DNA from: Candidatus Gastranaerophilales bacterium
GTDB lineage: Bacteria; Cyanobacteriota; Vampirovibrionia; Gastranaerophilales; Gastranaerophilaceae
Length of the DNA: 64,000 nucleotides
Assembly: GCA_017402995.1 (NCBI GenBank)
Contig: JAFQOV010000025.1
Location: forward strand, 91,669 to 155,668
Reading direction: 5' to 3'
Shown here: positions 43,043 to 51,198 of the stretch, one piece after another
Layout: every line of letters begins with the position of its first letter
Position numbering within the stretch: position 1 is the stretch's first letter
Program-made: the position numbers and the translations under genes
Notes under the pieces: model-generated
Told to the model about the DNA's origin: nothing
Seen by the model: only the letters and a program-made list of their open reading frames with translations
Database searches by the model: none

Positions 43043-44560
43043 TTAAACCATATTAATTATTGTACCCATTAAATCATTAATGGTTGAAAACATCTTTGCA
43101 GAAGCTTCGTATGCTCTTTGATATTTAATCATGTCAGCTAATTCTTCATCTAAATTAACTCCGATTAAGTTTGAATAATTTGTTGCTGAACTATCCGCAA
43201 TATCTTGATATGTCTCAGCTTTAGATGCAATATTTGCGCTATCCATACCTGTTTTTGTTGCTGTATTCATTAAAAATTGAGATAACGTGCAATTGTTTTC
43301 ATCTCCACCCATTGCGCAAATATTTTTATTTTGCAAAGCTGTGATTAACGTTGCATTATCTGAATTTCCAATTGCTTTTGTCCAATCAGAATCAACAAAA
43401 TTATCCTCATTAATTCTTGCAGCAGCAACTAAATATGGATTTTTTGAAACTAAAGAATTTACTTTGATATTTGAAGCGTTAATTTCAGCGCCATCAGATG
43501 AAACAATGACAGGAGTTGTAGCTTTTTCTAAAACCAATTCGCCATCTTTTGTCGCAATTGAAGCAGGGAATCCATTTGCATCTTCTTTTGTTTGAATATC
43601 ATTTAAGGCTTGCGCAAATGAATTTGCAGCAGAATTAAGTGAAGTTTTTAAATCCGTTAGAGTTGTGAAATTTTCTGAACCATTTAAAAGTTCAACATAA
43701 CCTCTCATTGAGCCTGATTTAAAGCTATCCGTCACACCTTGCGTGATAACAAGATTTGGATTTTCAATAGATTTCAAAGACATAGATAATGGCTTTTCTG
43801 CGTTTGCGTCAAATGAAGCTTGAAGGGTATATTTTAGCTGTGTTCCTTCAACAACTGCCACATCACCCATAAAAACACTATATGTGCCATTTTCATTCTT
43901 TTCGGTGGTTATATTTGTATAGTTTGATAATTCTGTTAAAATTTCACTTATTTTTGTTTGAGTAGCAGGACCTTGATTATTACTAACGTGTGATAGATTT
44001 GCGTCTGCTAATTGTGCAAGCAAAGTATTTACTCTTGTTGTATCTGTTTGAAGAGTGTTAAATTTGTCTTGCGCAAAAGAATCATATCTGTTTGATAATG
44101 TATTAAATTTTTCACAAACATTTTGCAAAGCAAGAACATATTGGTTTCTAACTGTCATATCGGTTGGAAATTGCTCAAGATTTGAACTTGCGGCAAAAAA
44201 GTCGTTTAAAAGAGCATTTAAACCGTCATCTCCTAAATCATCAGAAATATCTTCCAAACCCGCCAAGCCATCAGCAACGGTATTATAATAATTTGCATCA
44301 GAATTTGTTTTAAACAAATCGTTTAAAATGCCATCATCAATATAACTAGATAATGCTGAAATGCTCGCGCCGTTCATACCTTTTATGGTTTGAATAACAT
44401 TTTCACATTTTGTTGTATATCTGTTTGTTTGAAATTCAACTCTTTGTCTTGAATATCCTTCAACGTCCATGTTGGCAATGTTTTGAGAAACAACCGTAAG
44501 TGCATACTGATTGTTTTTCATAGAACCCAAAGATATATTCATTGTTTGATTAAGTGACAT
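43043..44560 (-). CDS. flgK: Flagellar hook-associated protein FlgK
   Basis: FlgK is the first hook-filament junction protein. The 505-residue protein has the rod/hook N-terminal motif QYALTVVSQNIANMDVEGYS (about 18-37) and the C-terminal LIGVNLDEELADMIKYQRAY followed by ASAKMFSTINDLMGTIINMV, both diagnostic. Length is normal. It lies between flgN and flgL, the standard order. Confidence 0.95.
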   Translation of the reverse strand: MSLNQTMNISLGSMKNNQYALTVVSQNIANMDVEGYSRQRVEFQTNRYTTKCENVIQTIKGMNGASISALSSYIDDGILNDLFKTNSDANYYNTVADGLAGLEDISDDLGDDGLNALLNDFFAASSNLEQFPTDMTVRNQYVLALQNVCEKFNTLSNRYDSFAQDKFNTLQTDTTRVNTLLAQLADANLSHVSNNQGPATQTKISEILTELSNYTNITTEKNENGTYSVFMGDVAVVEGTQLKYTLQASFDANAEKPLSMSLKSIENPNLVITQGVTDSFKSGSMRGYVELLNGSENFTTLTDLKTSLNSAANSFAQALNDIQTKEDANGFPASIATKDGELVLEKATTPVIVSSDGAEINASNIKVNSLVSKNPYLVAAARINEDNFVDSDWTKAIGNSDNATLITALQNKNICAMGGDENNCTLSQFLMNTATKTGMDSANIASKAETYQDIADSSATNYSNLIGVNLDEELADMIKYQRAYEASAKMFSTINDLMGTIINMV

Positions 44561-44579
44561 CTTCGTTAAATCCTTTTAA

Positions 44580-44972
44580 CTACGCTTCTTCAATAACTGA
44601 TGAGATATCCATACTCTCGTCGTTTGTGCCTTGACCTCTTGAATTGTAAGAGTTTTTTTCCTTTTGGGCTATATTTAATATGCCAGATAATATGCCATTT
44701 ATAACGCCTAAGGAATGTTTTATTAAGATTTCGTTATTTTGTGTCAGGTTTTTTATTTCCTCGCCAAGTTGTTTTAATTGTTTTTTTTCATCATCAGAAA
44801 ATAAATCTTGATTTTCTTCTAGTTTAAATTTTGCAATTTGTTGGCACAAAACAGCTGTTTCTTCGTCAATTTGCGCCAATTTATCCATATCCTTTTTGAT
44901 TATTGCTTGTTTTTTTTCAAAAAGAACATTTTTTAAATCCATAAAAACTTTTATAACGTCATCAAAATTCAT
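44580..44972 (-). CDS. flgN: FlgN-like flagellar export chaperone
   Basis: FlgN keeps FlgK and FlgL export-ready. From the ATG at 44972 (MNFDDVIKVFMDLKNVLFEK) it has 130 residues, almost all helical with heptad patterns and a Glu/Lys-rich middle. This matches the FlgN fold but has little sequence identity, so position just upstream of flgK is the main support. GGGGAAGAG lies before this ATG; the longer frame would overlap the preceding gene by 20 bp. Confidence 0.75.
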   Translation of the reverse strand: MNFDDVIKVFMDLKNVLFEKKQAIIKKDMDKLAQIDEETAVLCQQIAKFKLEENQDLFSDDEKKQLKQLGEEIKNLTQNNEILIKHSLGVINGILSGILNIAQKEKNSYNSRGQGTNDESMDISSVIEEA

Positions 44973-44988
44973 CTCTTCCCCAAATTTA

Positions 44989-45282
44989 TTATACACTATA
45001 ATCGGCAATTACGCTTCTACCATACATTAAACCATAGTTAATATCTTCAATTGTCAAATTTTCACCCATATAATTTGCATATTTTTGAATTTCAGCCACA
45101 TCAATTGAATTTTGAATTTTTTTAGTATCAATCAATTTGCTATCTTCTTCTTTGATATCAACTGTTGGCTGCACTGTTTCTTGTGTTTGCGGTTTTTGTT
45201 GACGCGAAACACCGCTCAAATTCAATTTTGATAATGAACTTGCAACCGCATTTGTAATATTTGTATTGTTATTAATATCCAT
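44989..45282 (-). CDS. Small flagellar protein at the flgM position
   Basis: This 97-residue protein lies between flgJ and flgN, where many bacteria carry flgM, the anti-sigma-28 factor. The N-terminal half is polar and probably disordered (Asn/Gln/Thr-rich), as in FlgM. The C-terminal part (VAEIQKYANYMGENLTIEDI, then NYGLMYGRSVIADYSV) is helical but lacks a convincing FlgM signature. I call it FlgM-like by position only; a rod or hook accessory protein is possible. Confidence 0.5.
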   Translation of the reverse strand: MDINNNTNITNAVASSLSKLNLSGVSRQQKPQTQETVQPTVDIKEEDSKLIDTKKIQNSIDVAEIQKYANYMGENLTIEDINYGLMYGRSVIADYSV

Positions 45283-45283
45283 C

Positions 45284-45616
45284 TTATTTTACCGTTTTTT
45301 CCATTTGAGTATAAATTTGCTTTGCGATACCAATGCTTGTTCTTTCGTCATTTGCAATTGTTCTTGCGATATCATTGAACATAAAAGAACGAAGATTGTC
45401 TAAATATTTTGAATCTTGGAATAAAGAATTTTCTTTATCTACCGTTTTTTCCATTTCATTCAACATTTTTGAAATAAAAATTGATTCAAATTCTTTTGAA
45501 ACTTTGTCTAATTTTTCTTTTTCTGTTTTGGAGCCTCTTTTAATTGTTTCAATTTCCGCTAAATCAGAGCTGTTTTGCAAATAGCTATTACCGATTGAAC
45601 CAACATAATTATTCAT
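45284..45616 (-). CDS. flgJ: Rod-binding protein FlgJ, N-terminal domain only
   Basis: FlgJ caps the growing rod. The 110-residue protein is the rod-binding domain only, with the motif EFESIFISKMLNEMEKTVDK (about 39-58) and SIGIAKQIYTQM near the end. The muramidase domain of enteric FlgJ is absent; a separate lytic transglycosylase at the operon head may replace it. It has a very strong ribosome binding site (GGAGGTGATT) and lies one base after flgI. Confidence 0.9.
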   Translation of the reverse strand: MNNYVGSIGNSYLQNSSDLAEIETIKRGSKTEKEKLDKVSKEFESIFISKMLNEMEKTVDKENSLFQDSKYLDNLRSFMFNDIARTIANDERTSIGIAKQIYTQMEKTVK

Positions 45617-46732
45617 CTAAATCACCTCCAATTCAGCTTGCAAGCTACCAGCAGAAGATAAAGCTTGTAAAATTGCAATTAAATCAAGTGGAGTGACCCC
45701 AATGTTATTTAGTGCACTAACCAAATCAGATAAGCTTGAATTTGCGCCCATTTCAATCAAAGAACCTTTTTTCTCTTCAATTTCAACTGTTGGATTTTGT
45801 TGAAGTGCTGTTTGTCCCGCCATTGGTACTTGCGGTTGAACGATTTCATTGTTTGGCTTAATTGTAACTGTAATTCCGCCATGCGCCACCGCTGCTGGCA
45901 TTAAGCGAGTATTTCCACCAATTACAATTGTTCCTGTTCTTTCGTTTACAACAATTTTTGCTTTTTTAGATGTCGCGCCGACAATTTGATTTTCAATTAA
46001 TGATAAAAATGTTACTCTGTCATTTAAATATTGTTGTGGGATTGTAACTTCAACCGAACCACCATCAAGCGCTCTAGCAGAAGTTATTGTCGCATTGATT
46101 GTTTGAGAAATTCTTGAAGCCATTGTGTAATCTGCTTCATCTAAAAGCAGAGTCAAAGTTGTTTCATCACCGATTGATGAATTAATATCGCGTTCAACAA
46201 TTGCCCCGTTTGGCACTCTACCTGTTGTCGTAACACCTTTTGAAGAGCTTGCACCACCAGATGAAGCCTTAATTCCGCCTGTTGAAACAGGACCTTGCGC
46301 AACTGCAACAACTTCGCCATTTGGAGCTCTCAATTGTGTTTGCACCAAAACCCCACCAGATAGGCTCTTAGCGTCTGCCATTGCAGAAACTGTAACGTCT
46401 AGTTTATCGCCTTCTTTTGCAAAAGGTGGGATTGTTGCTGTGACGATAACTGCCGCTGATGTACCTTTTTGAATGTAGTTTGATTGGTCAATTACAGTTC
46501 CCAAAGCTTGCAACATTTGTTGGCTTGTCATTTGCGTATGACGAGAGTTGTCACCAGTATTTTGCAAACCAACAACTAAACCATAACCTACAACTTGGTT
46601 TTCTCTAATTCCCTTGATATGAGTTATGTCTTTAATTCTAACTGTTTGCTCAACAATTGCACTTGCTTCAAAGCAAGAAACTAGTGTCATCATTGTTAAA
46701 ATTAATGTTGCAAATATTTTTTTCATCTTCAT
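45617..46732 (-). CDS. flgI: Flagellar P-ring protein FlgI
   Basis: FlgI forms the ring in the peptidoglycan layer. The protein has a signal peptide (MKMKKIFATLILTMMTLVSC, with cleavage likely near FEASA) and the conserved N terminus VRIKDITHIKGIRENQVVGY, then GLVVGLQNTGDNS and the late segment VVNERTGTIVIGGNTRLMP. Of three nearby ATG codons, the one at 46730-46732 has AAGGTA at the best distance. Length (about 371 residues) is normal. P and L rings imply an outer membrane. Confidence 0.95.
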   Translation of the reverse strand: MKMKKIFATLILTMMTLVSCFEASAIVEQTVRIKDITHIKGIRENQVVGYGLVVGLQNTGDNSRHTQMTSQQMLQALGTVIDQSNYIQKGTSAAVIVTATIPPFAKEGDKLDVTVSAMADAKSLSGGVLVQTQLRAPNGEVVAVAQGPVSTGGIKASSGGASSSKGVTTTGRVPNGAIVERDINSSIGDETTLTLLLDEADYTMASRISQTINATITSARALDGGSVEVTIPQQYLNDRVTFLSLIENQIVGATSKKAKIVVNERTGTIVIGGNTRLMPAAVAHGGITVTIKPNNEIVQPQVPMAGQTALQQNPTVEIEEKKGSLIEMGANSSLSDLVSALNNIGVTPLDLIAILQALSSAGSLQAELEVI

Positions 46733-46742
46733 TGTCATTACC

Positions 46743-46785
46743 TTATTTTTATATTCTCGCCCTCGCTCGCTAAGCTCGCTTGGTT
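46743..46785 (-). repeat. Possible repeat fragment between flgH and flgI
   Basis: The flgH-flgI gap contains tcgccctcgctcgctaagct (46755-46774), GC-richer than its surroundings and similar in composition to the centre of dispersed repeat copy 2. The conserved repeat ends are missing, so it is at most a remnant. Confidence 0.3.
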
Positions 46786-46790
46786 CAGGT

Positions 46791-47399
46791 TTAAAATACT
46801 GTTCTTATCGCTTTATCCAAGATACCTTCATTTTGTCCGCGAGATACAGTTCCTGTTCCGTTCATAGCAAATTGAAGATTTGCGATTTTGCTTGATTGAA
46901 TTTCCCCTGATTGATTAATCCATTTTGGATCAACAATTCCAGACAAAATCAAATCAACTCTTTCGTTTTGATTAACTAAGCTTTTTTTGCCTTGCACAAG
47001 TAAATTGCCATTTGGTAAAACTTGTACAACTTGTGCAACTACAACATCTGTCAAGGTTAACGTTCTTGTTAGTTGCGTTCCGCCTGTAACATCTAATGAC
47101 CCATTTGTGCCATCAAGCGCACCTTTTAAGCTTGTTTTAAAAATTGTATTAATTGCAGTTGTGAAGTTTTCTGCTAATGAGCTTGATTTTTGAGTAGAAT
47201 ATGTACCCTCATCAGACATTGTTGGCGCTTCATCTATCACAATCGAAACCAAATCACCTACACCCCTTGCTCTGACTGATGAAAACAGTGGGCGAGGCTC
47301 TATGACAGCATTTTGAGAAGCGTTCAAAGAAAACAAGCTCTCAGCATTTGCTGATAATACACTTAAAAAAATCATTAATAATATTACTTTGTTTTTCAT
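46791..47399 (-). CDS. flgH: Flagellar L-ring protein FlgH, without lipobox
   Basis: FlgH forms the outer-membrane ring around the rod. The 202-residue protein has the family segments ARGVGDLVSIVIDEAPTMSD, TDVVVAQVVQVLPNGNLLVQ and the C-terminal ANLQFAMNGTGTVSRGQ. Typical FlgH is a lipoprotein with Cys after the signal peptide; here the signal peptide (MKNKVILLMIFLSVLSANA) is followed by ESLFS and no Cys, so it appears to be cut by signal peptidase I. It follows flgA by one base and has an AAGGATATAAG ribosome binding site. Confidence 0.92.
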   Translation of the reverse strand: MKNKVILLMIFLSVLSANAESLFSLNASQNAVIEPRPLFSSVRARGVGDLVSIVIDEAPTMSDEGTYSTQKSSSLAENFTTAINTIFKTSLKGALDGTNGSLDVTGGTQLTRTLTLTDVVVAQVVQVLPNGNLLVQGKKSLVNQNERVDLILSGIVDPKWINQSGEIQSSKIANLQFAMNGTGTVSRGQNEGILDKAIRTVF

Positions 47400-47400
47400 C

Positions 47401-48114
47401 TTATATCCTTACTGTCACTTCGTTTGCAGAGTTTACTATTGCACTATAAATTTTATTGTACTTATCTGAGCGAACTAATATCTTTTCGCCAATTGCCCCG
47501 TCTTTCAAGGCTCTTCCTTGTAATTTAATCATTAAACCTTTATCTGAAAGGAAAATGATATCTATTGTTGAATTTTTTAAAATTGCTGATTTTTCGCCTA
47601 GTCCTTCATTTAAAATAATTGCACCTTTTTGATAATTTCTTTTAGCAATTAGGTTTTGAGGAACATTTGAAAAAGTTTTTCCTAAATATTTTGAGATTTC
47701 TCTTTTTTCAATTTTGCAATTACGCAAGCTAATTTCTTGGTTAAATTGGATTAATTCAGAAGAAACTAAAACTTCTTTAAAAATTGAAATTTTGGTGCTT
47801 AGCGCAAAAGTTTTTAAAGTTATTCCATTTGAATTTTTAATCGCAACCCTTTTAACAGAGTTTGGTTGAAATTTTGGACTTTGCGAAATTACTTCTATTT
47901 TTGGTTTTGAATTTTCACCTGTTTCGAAATTTGAAAAAGGAATTTGCGAAAGTTCAATTTTGTATTCAACGCCAAAGTTTTTTAAACTTTCTTTTGCTTC
48001 TTTTTCAACTTGAGAAAAAATTTCTTGTCTGATTTCATTTGATGACAAGTTATAGCAATATGCGCTTTGGCAAATTGCTAGAAAAACTATTAAAATTTTA
48101 AATAACTTTGTCAT
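47401..48114 (-). CDS. flgA: Flagellar P-ring assembly chaperone FlgA
   Basis: FlgA assists FlgI assembly in the periplasm. From the ATG at 48114 it has 237 residues with a signal peptide (MTKLFKILIVFLAICQSAYC) and a C-terminal SAF domain (RNYQKGAIILNEG; GLMIKLQGRALKDGAIGEKI, ending VNSANEVTVRI). AAGGACA lies 5 nt before this ATG; the frame extends upstream to 48156 without further support. It starts just after a repeat-filled gap behind flgG. Confidence 0.88.
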   Translation of the reverse strand: MTKLFKILIVFLAICQSAYCYNLSSNEIRQEIFSQVEKEAKESLKNFGVEYKIELSQIPFSNFETGENSKPKIEVISQSPKFQPNSVKRVAIKNSNGITLKTFALSTKISIFKEVLVSSELIQFNQEISLRNCKIEKREISKYLGKTFSNVPQNLIAKRNYQKGAIILNEGLGEKSAILKNSTIDIIFLSDKGLMIKLQGRALKDGAIGEKILVRSDKYNKIYSAIVNSANEVTVRI

Positions 48115-48162
48115 CATTGTCCTTGTTTTACTCTGTATTTCCGCCTGTGAAATCAAAGATTT

Positions 48163-48210
48163 CTTCGCTTGCTCAACGCAAGCTCATTTCACACACGGTT
48201 TATACTATTT
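48163..48210. repeat. 48-bp direct repeat, copy A
   Basis: It differs from copy B (48299-48346) at one base in 48. It carries a second version of the end of flgG (codons through the TAA) and a hairpin GCTTGC-tcaac-GCAAGC. Together with copy B it brackets dispersed repeat copy 5. Confidence 0.9.
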
Positions 48211-48287
48211 GCTCCTGTGGGTATCTCGCTTGTTTTCGCTTTTGCTATCGCAGTCGCTCAAAAGCTCGATTATCCTACGTCGCTATC
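48211..48287 (-). repeat. Dispersed intergenic repeat, copy 5
   Basis: It starts gctcctgtgggtatctcgct and ends attatcctacgtcgctatcg on the plus strand. Its centre matches copy 3, and an internal hairpin pairs GCTTTTG (48238-48244) with CAAAAGC (48259-48265). It lies between flgG and flgA, bracketed by two copies of a 48-bp direct repeat. Confidence 0.85.
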
Positions 48288-48298
48288 GATTGGTTTCA

Positions 48299-48346
48299 CT
48301 TCGCTTGCTCAACGCAAGCTCGTTTCACACACGGTTTATACTATTT
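48299..48346. repeat. 48-bp direct repeat, copy B (includes flgG stop)
   Basis: This copy contains the real flgG stop (TAA on the minus strand, 48336-48338) and its last codons. It is offset 136 bp from copy A and carries the same GCTTGC/GCAAGC hairpin. Confidence 0.9.
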
Positions 48347-49121
48347 GATTAGTTTGTTGAAGAATTTCAGAACCCGCTGTAATTACTTTTGAATTTGATT
48401 CATATGCACGTTCTGTTTTAATCAACCCGATTAATTCTTCTACTGTTTGAACATTTGAACCTTCAATGAAACATTGTTCAATTGTTCCGTAGCCCTCTTC
48501 GCCAGCAGTACCTTGCAAAGGTGTGCCTGACGCTTGGGTTTCACGATATAGGTTGTGTCCAATTGCCAAAAGCCCTGATGGGTTTTGGAATTTAACAAGT
48601 TGGATTTGACCTAACTGAGTTTGCTCAGAGTTTGTTCCTGTTGTGCAAGAAACAATCCCCGCTTGAGATACAGTAATTTCTTTAGCGTTTGTTGGGATTG
48701 TGATTGGTGGTTGTAGTTGATAACCATCAGAAGTTACCAATTGACCATTTGCGTCCATTTGCCAAGAACCATCTCTTGTATATGCTAAAGAGCCATCATC
48801 AAGAGTTACTTGGAAAAAGCCGTCGCCTGCAATTGCCATATCAAGCTGTCTATCAGTTGATTGCAAGTTTCCTGTTGTAAAAATTCTTGTTGTAGCAGCA
48901 GTTTTAACCCCAAGACCAATTTCAATACCAACCGGTTGATATGTGCCTTGTCCCATTTGAGCCCCTGGTGTTCTTTTTGTTTGACTCAAAAGGTCTTGAA
49001 ATTCTGCTCTGACTTTTTTATAGCCATATGTTGACAAGTTAGCAATGTTATTTGAAATAACATCTAAGTTATTTTGTTGGGCTATCATACCCGTTGCTGC
49101 AGTTGTCAGTGCTCTTAACAT
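48336..49121 (-). CDS. flgG: Flagellar distal rod protein FlgG
   Basis: FlgG forms the distal rod. The 261-residue protein has the N-terminal MIAQQNNLDVISNNIANLST motif, the FlgG-type LDMAIAGDGFFQVTLDDGSL segment, and the C-terminal VQTVEELIGLIKTERAYESN followed by SKVITAGSEILQQTNQIV. Length is normal. It follows flgF by 17 bp. The stop codon lies inside the 48-bp direct repeat. Confidence 0.95.
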   Translation of the reverse strand: MLRALTTAATGMIAQQNNLDVISNNIANLSTYGYKKVRAEFQDLLSQTKRTPGAQMGQGTYQPVGIEIGLGVKTAATTRIFTTGNLQSTDRQLDMAIAGDGFFQVTLDDGSLAYTRDGSWQMDANGQLVTSDGYQLQPPITIPTNAKEITVSQAGIVSCTTGTNSEQTQLGQIQLVKFQNPSGLLAIGHNLYRETQASGTPLQGTAGEEGYGTIEQCFIEGSNVQTVEELIGLIKTERAYESNSKVITAGSEILQQTNQIV

Positions 49122-49138
49122 ACTTTATCTCTCCTTAT

Positions 49139-49996
49139 TTACCTTGAAATGCTCCCCAAAGAAATCGCTTCTTTTAGTGTATCGCTTTGGGTTTTTAAGA
49201 TGTTGCTCATAGATTCATATCCGCGAGAGATATTAATCGAATTAAGCATTTCTCTTATGGTGTTGGCATTTGACATTTCAAGCATACCTTGTTGCAGGCT
49301 GAATGTTCCTTCTGCCTTTGTATATAAACCAGCGTTTTGTCCGTATATTGGCAAATATTTTCCCTCACCAATTCCGGAAACTTTAGTTTTGTCTTCAAAA
49401 TCGCATATTTGAATTTTTTGTAAATTAATTTGGTAATCAGAAGCGCAAAGTTGAATTTGTCCATTTTCAGAAACTACTAAATCTTTTGTTAAATCAGATC
49501 TGTTCATTTCTTCTGGAGTTACAACGTTAGGATCACGAGTAATTCTAATTCTTCTGTTTTCCATATCCATTACATAATCACCTTCTTTGTTAATCAGGTA
49601 ATTATCTGTTGTTAACTCAAAGCTTCCGACTCTTTGATAATAATAATCATTTTCATTATATGGCGCATTGTCTTGAACGTCTTGATATCTAATTTTAAAG
49701 AAACCGTCTCCTTGAATAGCCATATCAAGCTTGTAATCTGTTTCTTGCAAGGCACCTTGAGAAAAATCGATATATGTTCTATCTACTCTTGCGCCATTGC
49801 TCAAAGAACCAACGTTGTGATATTGCTTATCTGAACCTTGAGCTTGAATATTTGCCTGCATTACATCTTGAAAAGTCACATTTGTTCTTTTGAAACCTGT
49901 TGTTGTGACGTTCGCCAAGTTGTGCGCCGTGATATCTTCAAAATCTATTAATGATTGCATGCCTAAAGCTACTGTTCCAATACCTTTTGTAATCAT
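49139..49996 (-). CDS. flgF: Flagellar rod protein FlgF (FlgG-like)
   Basis: The 285-residue protein is a second FlgG-like rod subunit, with ITAHNLANVTTTGFKRTNVT near the start, LDMAIQGDGFFKIRYQD in the middle, and the C-terminal LQQGMLEMSNANTIREMLNS followed by SRGYESMSNILKTQSDTL. The divergent centre and place before flgG fit FlgF, the proximal rod protein. It overlaps the upstream lytic transglycosylase gene by 4 bp (ATGA). Confidence 0.9.
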   Translation of the reverse strand: MITKGIGTVALGMQSLIDFEDITAHNLANVTTTGFKRTNVTFQDVMQANIQAQGSDKQYHNVGSLSNGARVDRTYIDFSQGALQETDYKLDMAIQGDGFFKIRYQDVQDNAPYNENDYYYQRVGSFELTTDNYLINKEGDYVMDMENRRIRITRDPNVVTPEEMNRSDLTKDLVVSENGQIQLCASDYQINLQKIQICDFEDKTKVSGIGEGKYLPIYGQNAGLYTKAEGTFSLQQGMLEMSNANTIREMLNSINISRGYESMSNILKTQSDTLKEAISLGSISR

Positions 49997-50793
49997 AGGC
50001 TCACCTCATTTGATTTTTCATACATTGACATAATTTTATTCACATAATTTTGTGTTTCTTTATATGGCGGAATGCCTCCATAACGATTAACAGCGGTTGG
50101 ACCAGCATTATACGCAGCTAGAGCGATTTTTTTATCGCCATCATATTTATCGATCAAACTTTTGATATATTTAACTCCACCTTCAACATTTTGCTCAGGA
50201 TTATATGCGTCAGCTACGCCAAGACCCTTAGCTGTTTTTGGCATTAACTGCATTAAGCCCATAGCACCTTTTTTGCTTGTAGCATTTGGATTAAAGCCAG
50301 ATTCTTGTTTGATTATTGCGCGAATAAAGTTTTCATCTACGTTATATTTTTTAGAAACTGCTGAAATTATCTCGTCAACATTTTTAGGCTTTGCTTGGAT
50401 AACTTTTTCCTTAAATGTTTTAACAGGGGCAAGCTCTTCGATTTTACCTTTCAAAGTTTCAATTGGGGTCATTTGTTCAATTTTTTCTTTTAATGTTGCG
50501 ATTGGGGTTTTTTGTTCGATTTTTTCAAGCAAAGCTGGCTTTTGCAAAGTTTCTTGTGTTTGCAATAAATCAAGCGCTTGCTCAAAAGTTTCTTCTGCCT
50601 TTTTTTCAACTTTATCTTTGGTATCTAAAACTTGGGCAAAATCTTCCTTTTGAACTTCAGAAGTTGCGTTTTCGGCACCATAATTTTTCATAGCATAATT
50701 TTGGTTAATTCGATTTGAAAAAACCTCTAATGCGTTGAAATTACTTTCAATAGCGCTTAATCTTGCTAATGTAGCATTTAAGCTCGACACCAT
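49993..50793 (-). CDS. Lytic transglycosylase (SLT family) with repeat linker
   Basis: The 266-residue protein ends in an SLT domain (about 138-255) with catalytic Glu164 in IIKQESGFNPNA, then KKGAMGLMQLMPKTA and ALAAYNAGPTAVNRYGGIPP. Residues 88-137 contain about four tandem units of 12-13 residues (EKIEQKTPIATL, KEKIEQMTPIETL, KGKIEELAPVKTF). There is no classical signal peptide; it may travel through the flagellar export gate. As first gene of the flagellar operon, with FlgJ lacking a muramidase domain, it probably opens peptidoglycan for the rod. AGGGGAC lies upstream of the ATG. Confidence 0.88.
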   Translation of the reverse strand: MVSSLNATLARLSAIESNFNALEVFSNRINQNYAMKNYGAENATSEVQKEDFAQVLDTKDKVEKKAEETFEQALDLLQTQETLQKPALLEKIEQKTPIATLKEKIEQMTPIETLKGKIEELAPVKTFKEKVIQAKPKNVDEIISAVSKKYNVDENFIRAIIKQESGFNPNATSKKGAMGLMQLMPKTAKGLGVADAYNPEQNVEGGVKYIKSLIDKYDGDKKIALAAYNAGPTAVNRYGGIPPYKETQNYVNKIMSMYEKSNEVSL

Positions 50794-50838
50794 CGACCTT
50801 TTGTCCCCTAAGTCTTAATTCTTACCATCTAATATTTG

Positions 50839-50880
50839 TAGACTAATTCTAATCCTCTACATACATAATATAGACTAATT
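50839..50880. promoter_or_regulatory. Direct repeats upstream of the flagellar operon
   Basis: TAGACTAATT occurs at 50839-50848 and 50871-50880, 32 bp (three helical turns) apart, within the 173-bp gap before the first flagellar-operon gene. Two same-face identical 10-mers suggest a regulator site; no regulator is identified. Confidence 0.35.
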
Positions 50881-50966
50881 TCATAGTAAATCTCATCAAT
50901 CAAAAGATGTAATTTAAACAAAAATATTAATCTTAAGATTGATTTTTTCTAAATCTTGAAAAATTC

Positions 50967-51170
50967 TCAACTTTTAAATGGATTGACCTGTTTATTTTTT
51001 GGCTTGTAAAGCTCTCCGCACTTTGAACATGCCAAAACTTTGCCCGTTGAATCTATGGGCACAAAAAGATGATTACACTTTTGAATTTCGGGCAATTCCT
51101 TTTTTTGTTTTTTGAATTTCCCTTTTTTGAAATCATCTCTAATTTTAAAAAACAGTTCAATAATATACAT
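50967..51170 (-). CDS. Small zinc-ribbon-like protein
   Basis: The 67-residue protein begins MYIIELFFKIRDDFKKGKFK, basic and amphipathic, and ends with a metal-binding-like motif: Cys-Asn-His ... CSKCGELYK (CNHLFVPIDSTGKVLACSKC). The three Cys and His residues could hold zinc. The function is unknown. It is divergent from the TIM-barrel gene, with starts only 28 bp apart. Confidence 0.6.
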   Translation of the reverse strand: MYIIELFFKIRDDFKKGKFKKQKKELPEIQKCNHLFVPIDSTGKVLACSKCGELYKPKNKQVNPFKS

Positions 51171-51186
51171 AATTTACTTTTTAAAC

Positions 51187-51192
51187 TATAAT
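51187..51192 (+). promoter_or_regulatory. -10 box 6 nt before the TIM-barrel gene (leaderless start)
   Basis: A perfect TATAAT lies 6 nt before the ATG at 51199. The -35 region is not clear. It supports this ATG over the longer upstream frame. Confidence 0.45.
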
Positions 51193-51198
51193 TTAATT

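Noticed and set aside
48108..48392. 94-codon plus-strand frame across the flgA-flgG gap
   Set aside because: It is made of dispersed repeat and direct repeat sequence. It arises because the repeats lack stops in that frame.
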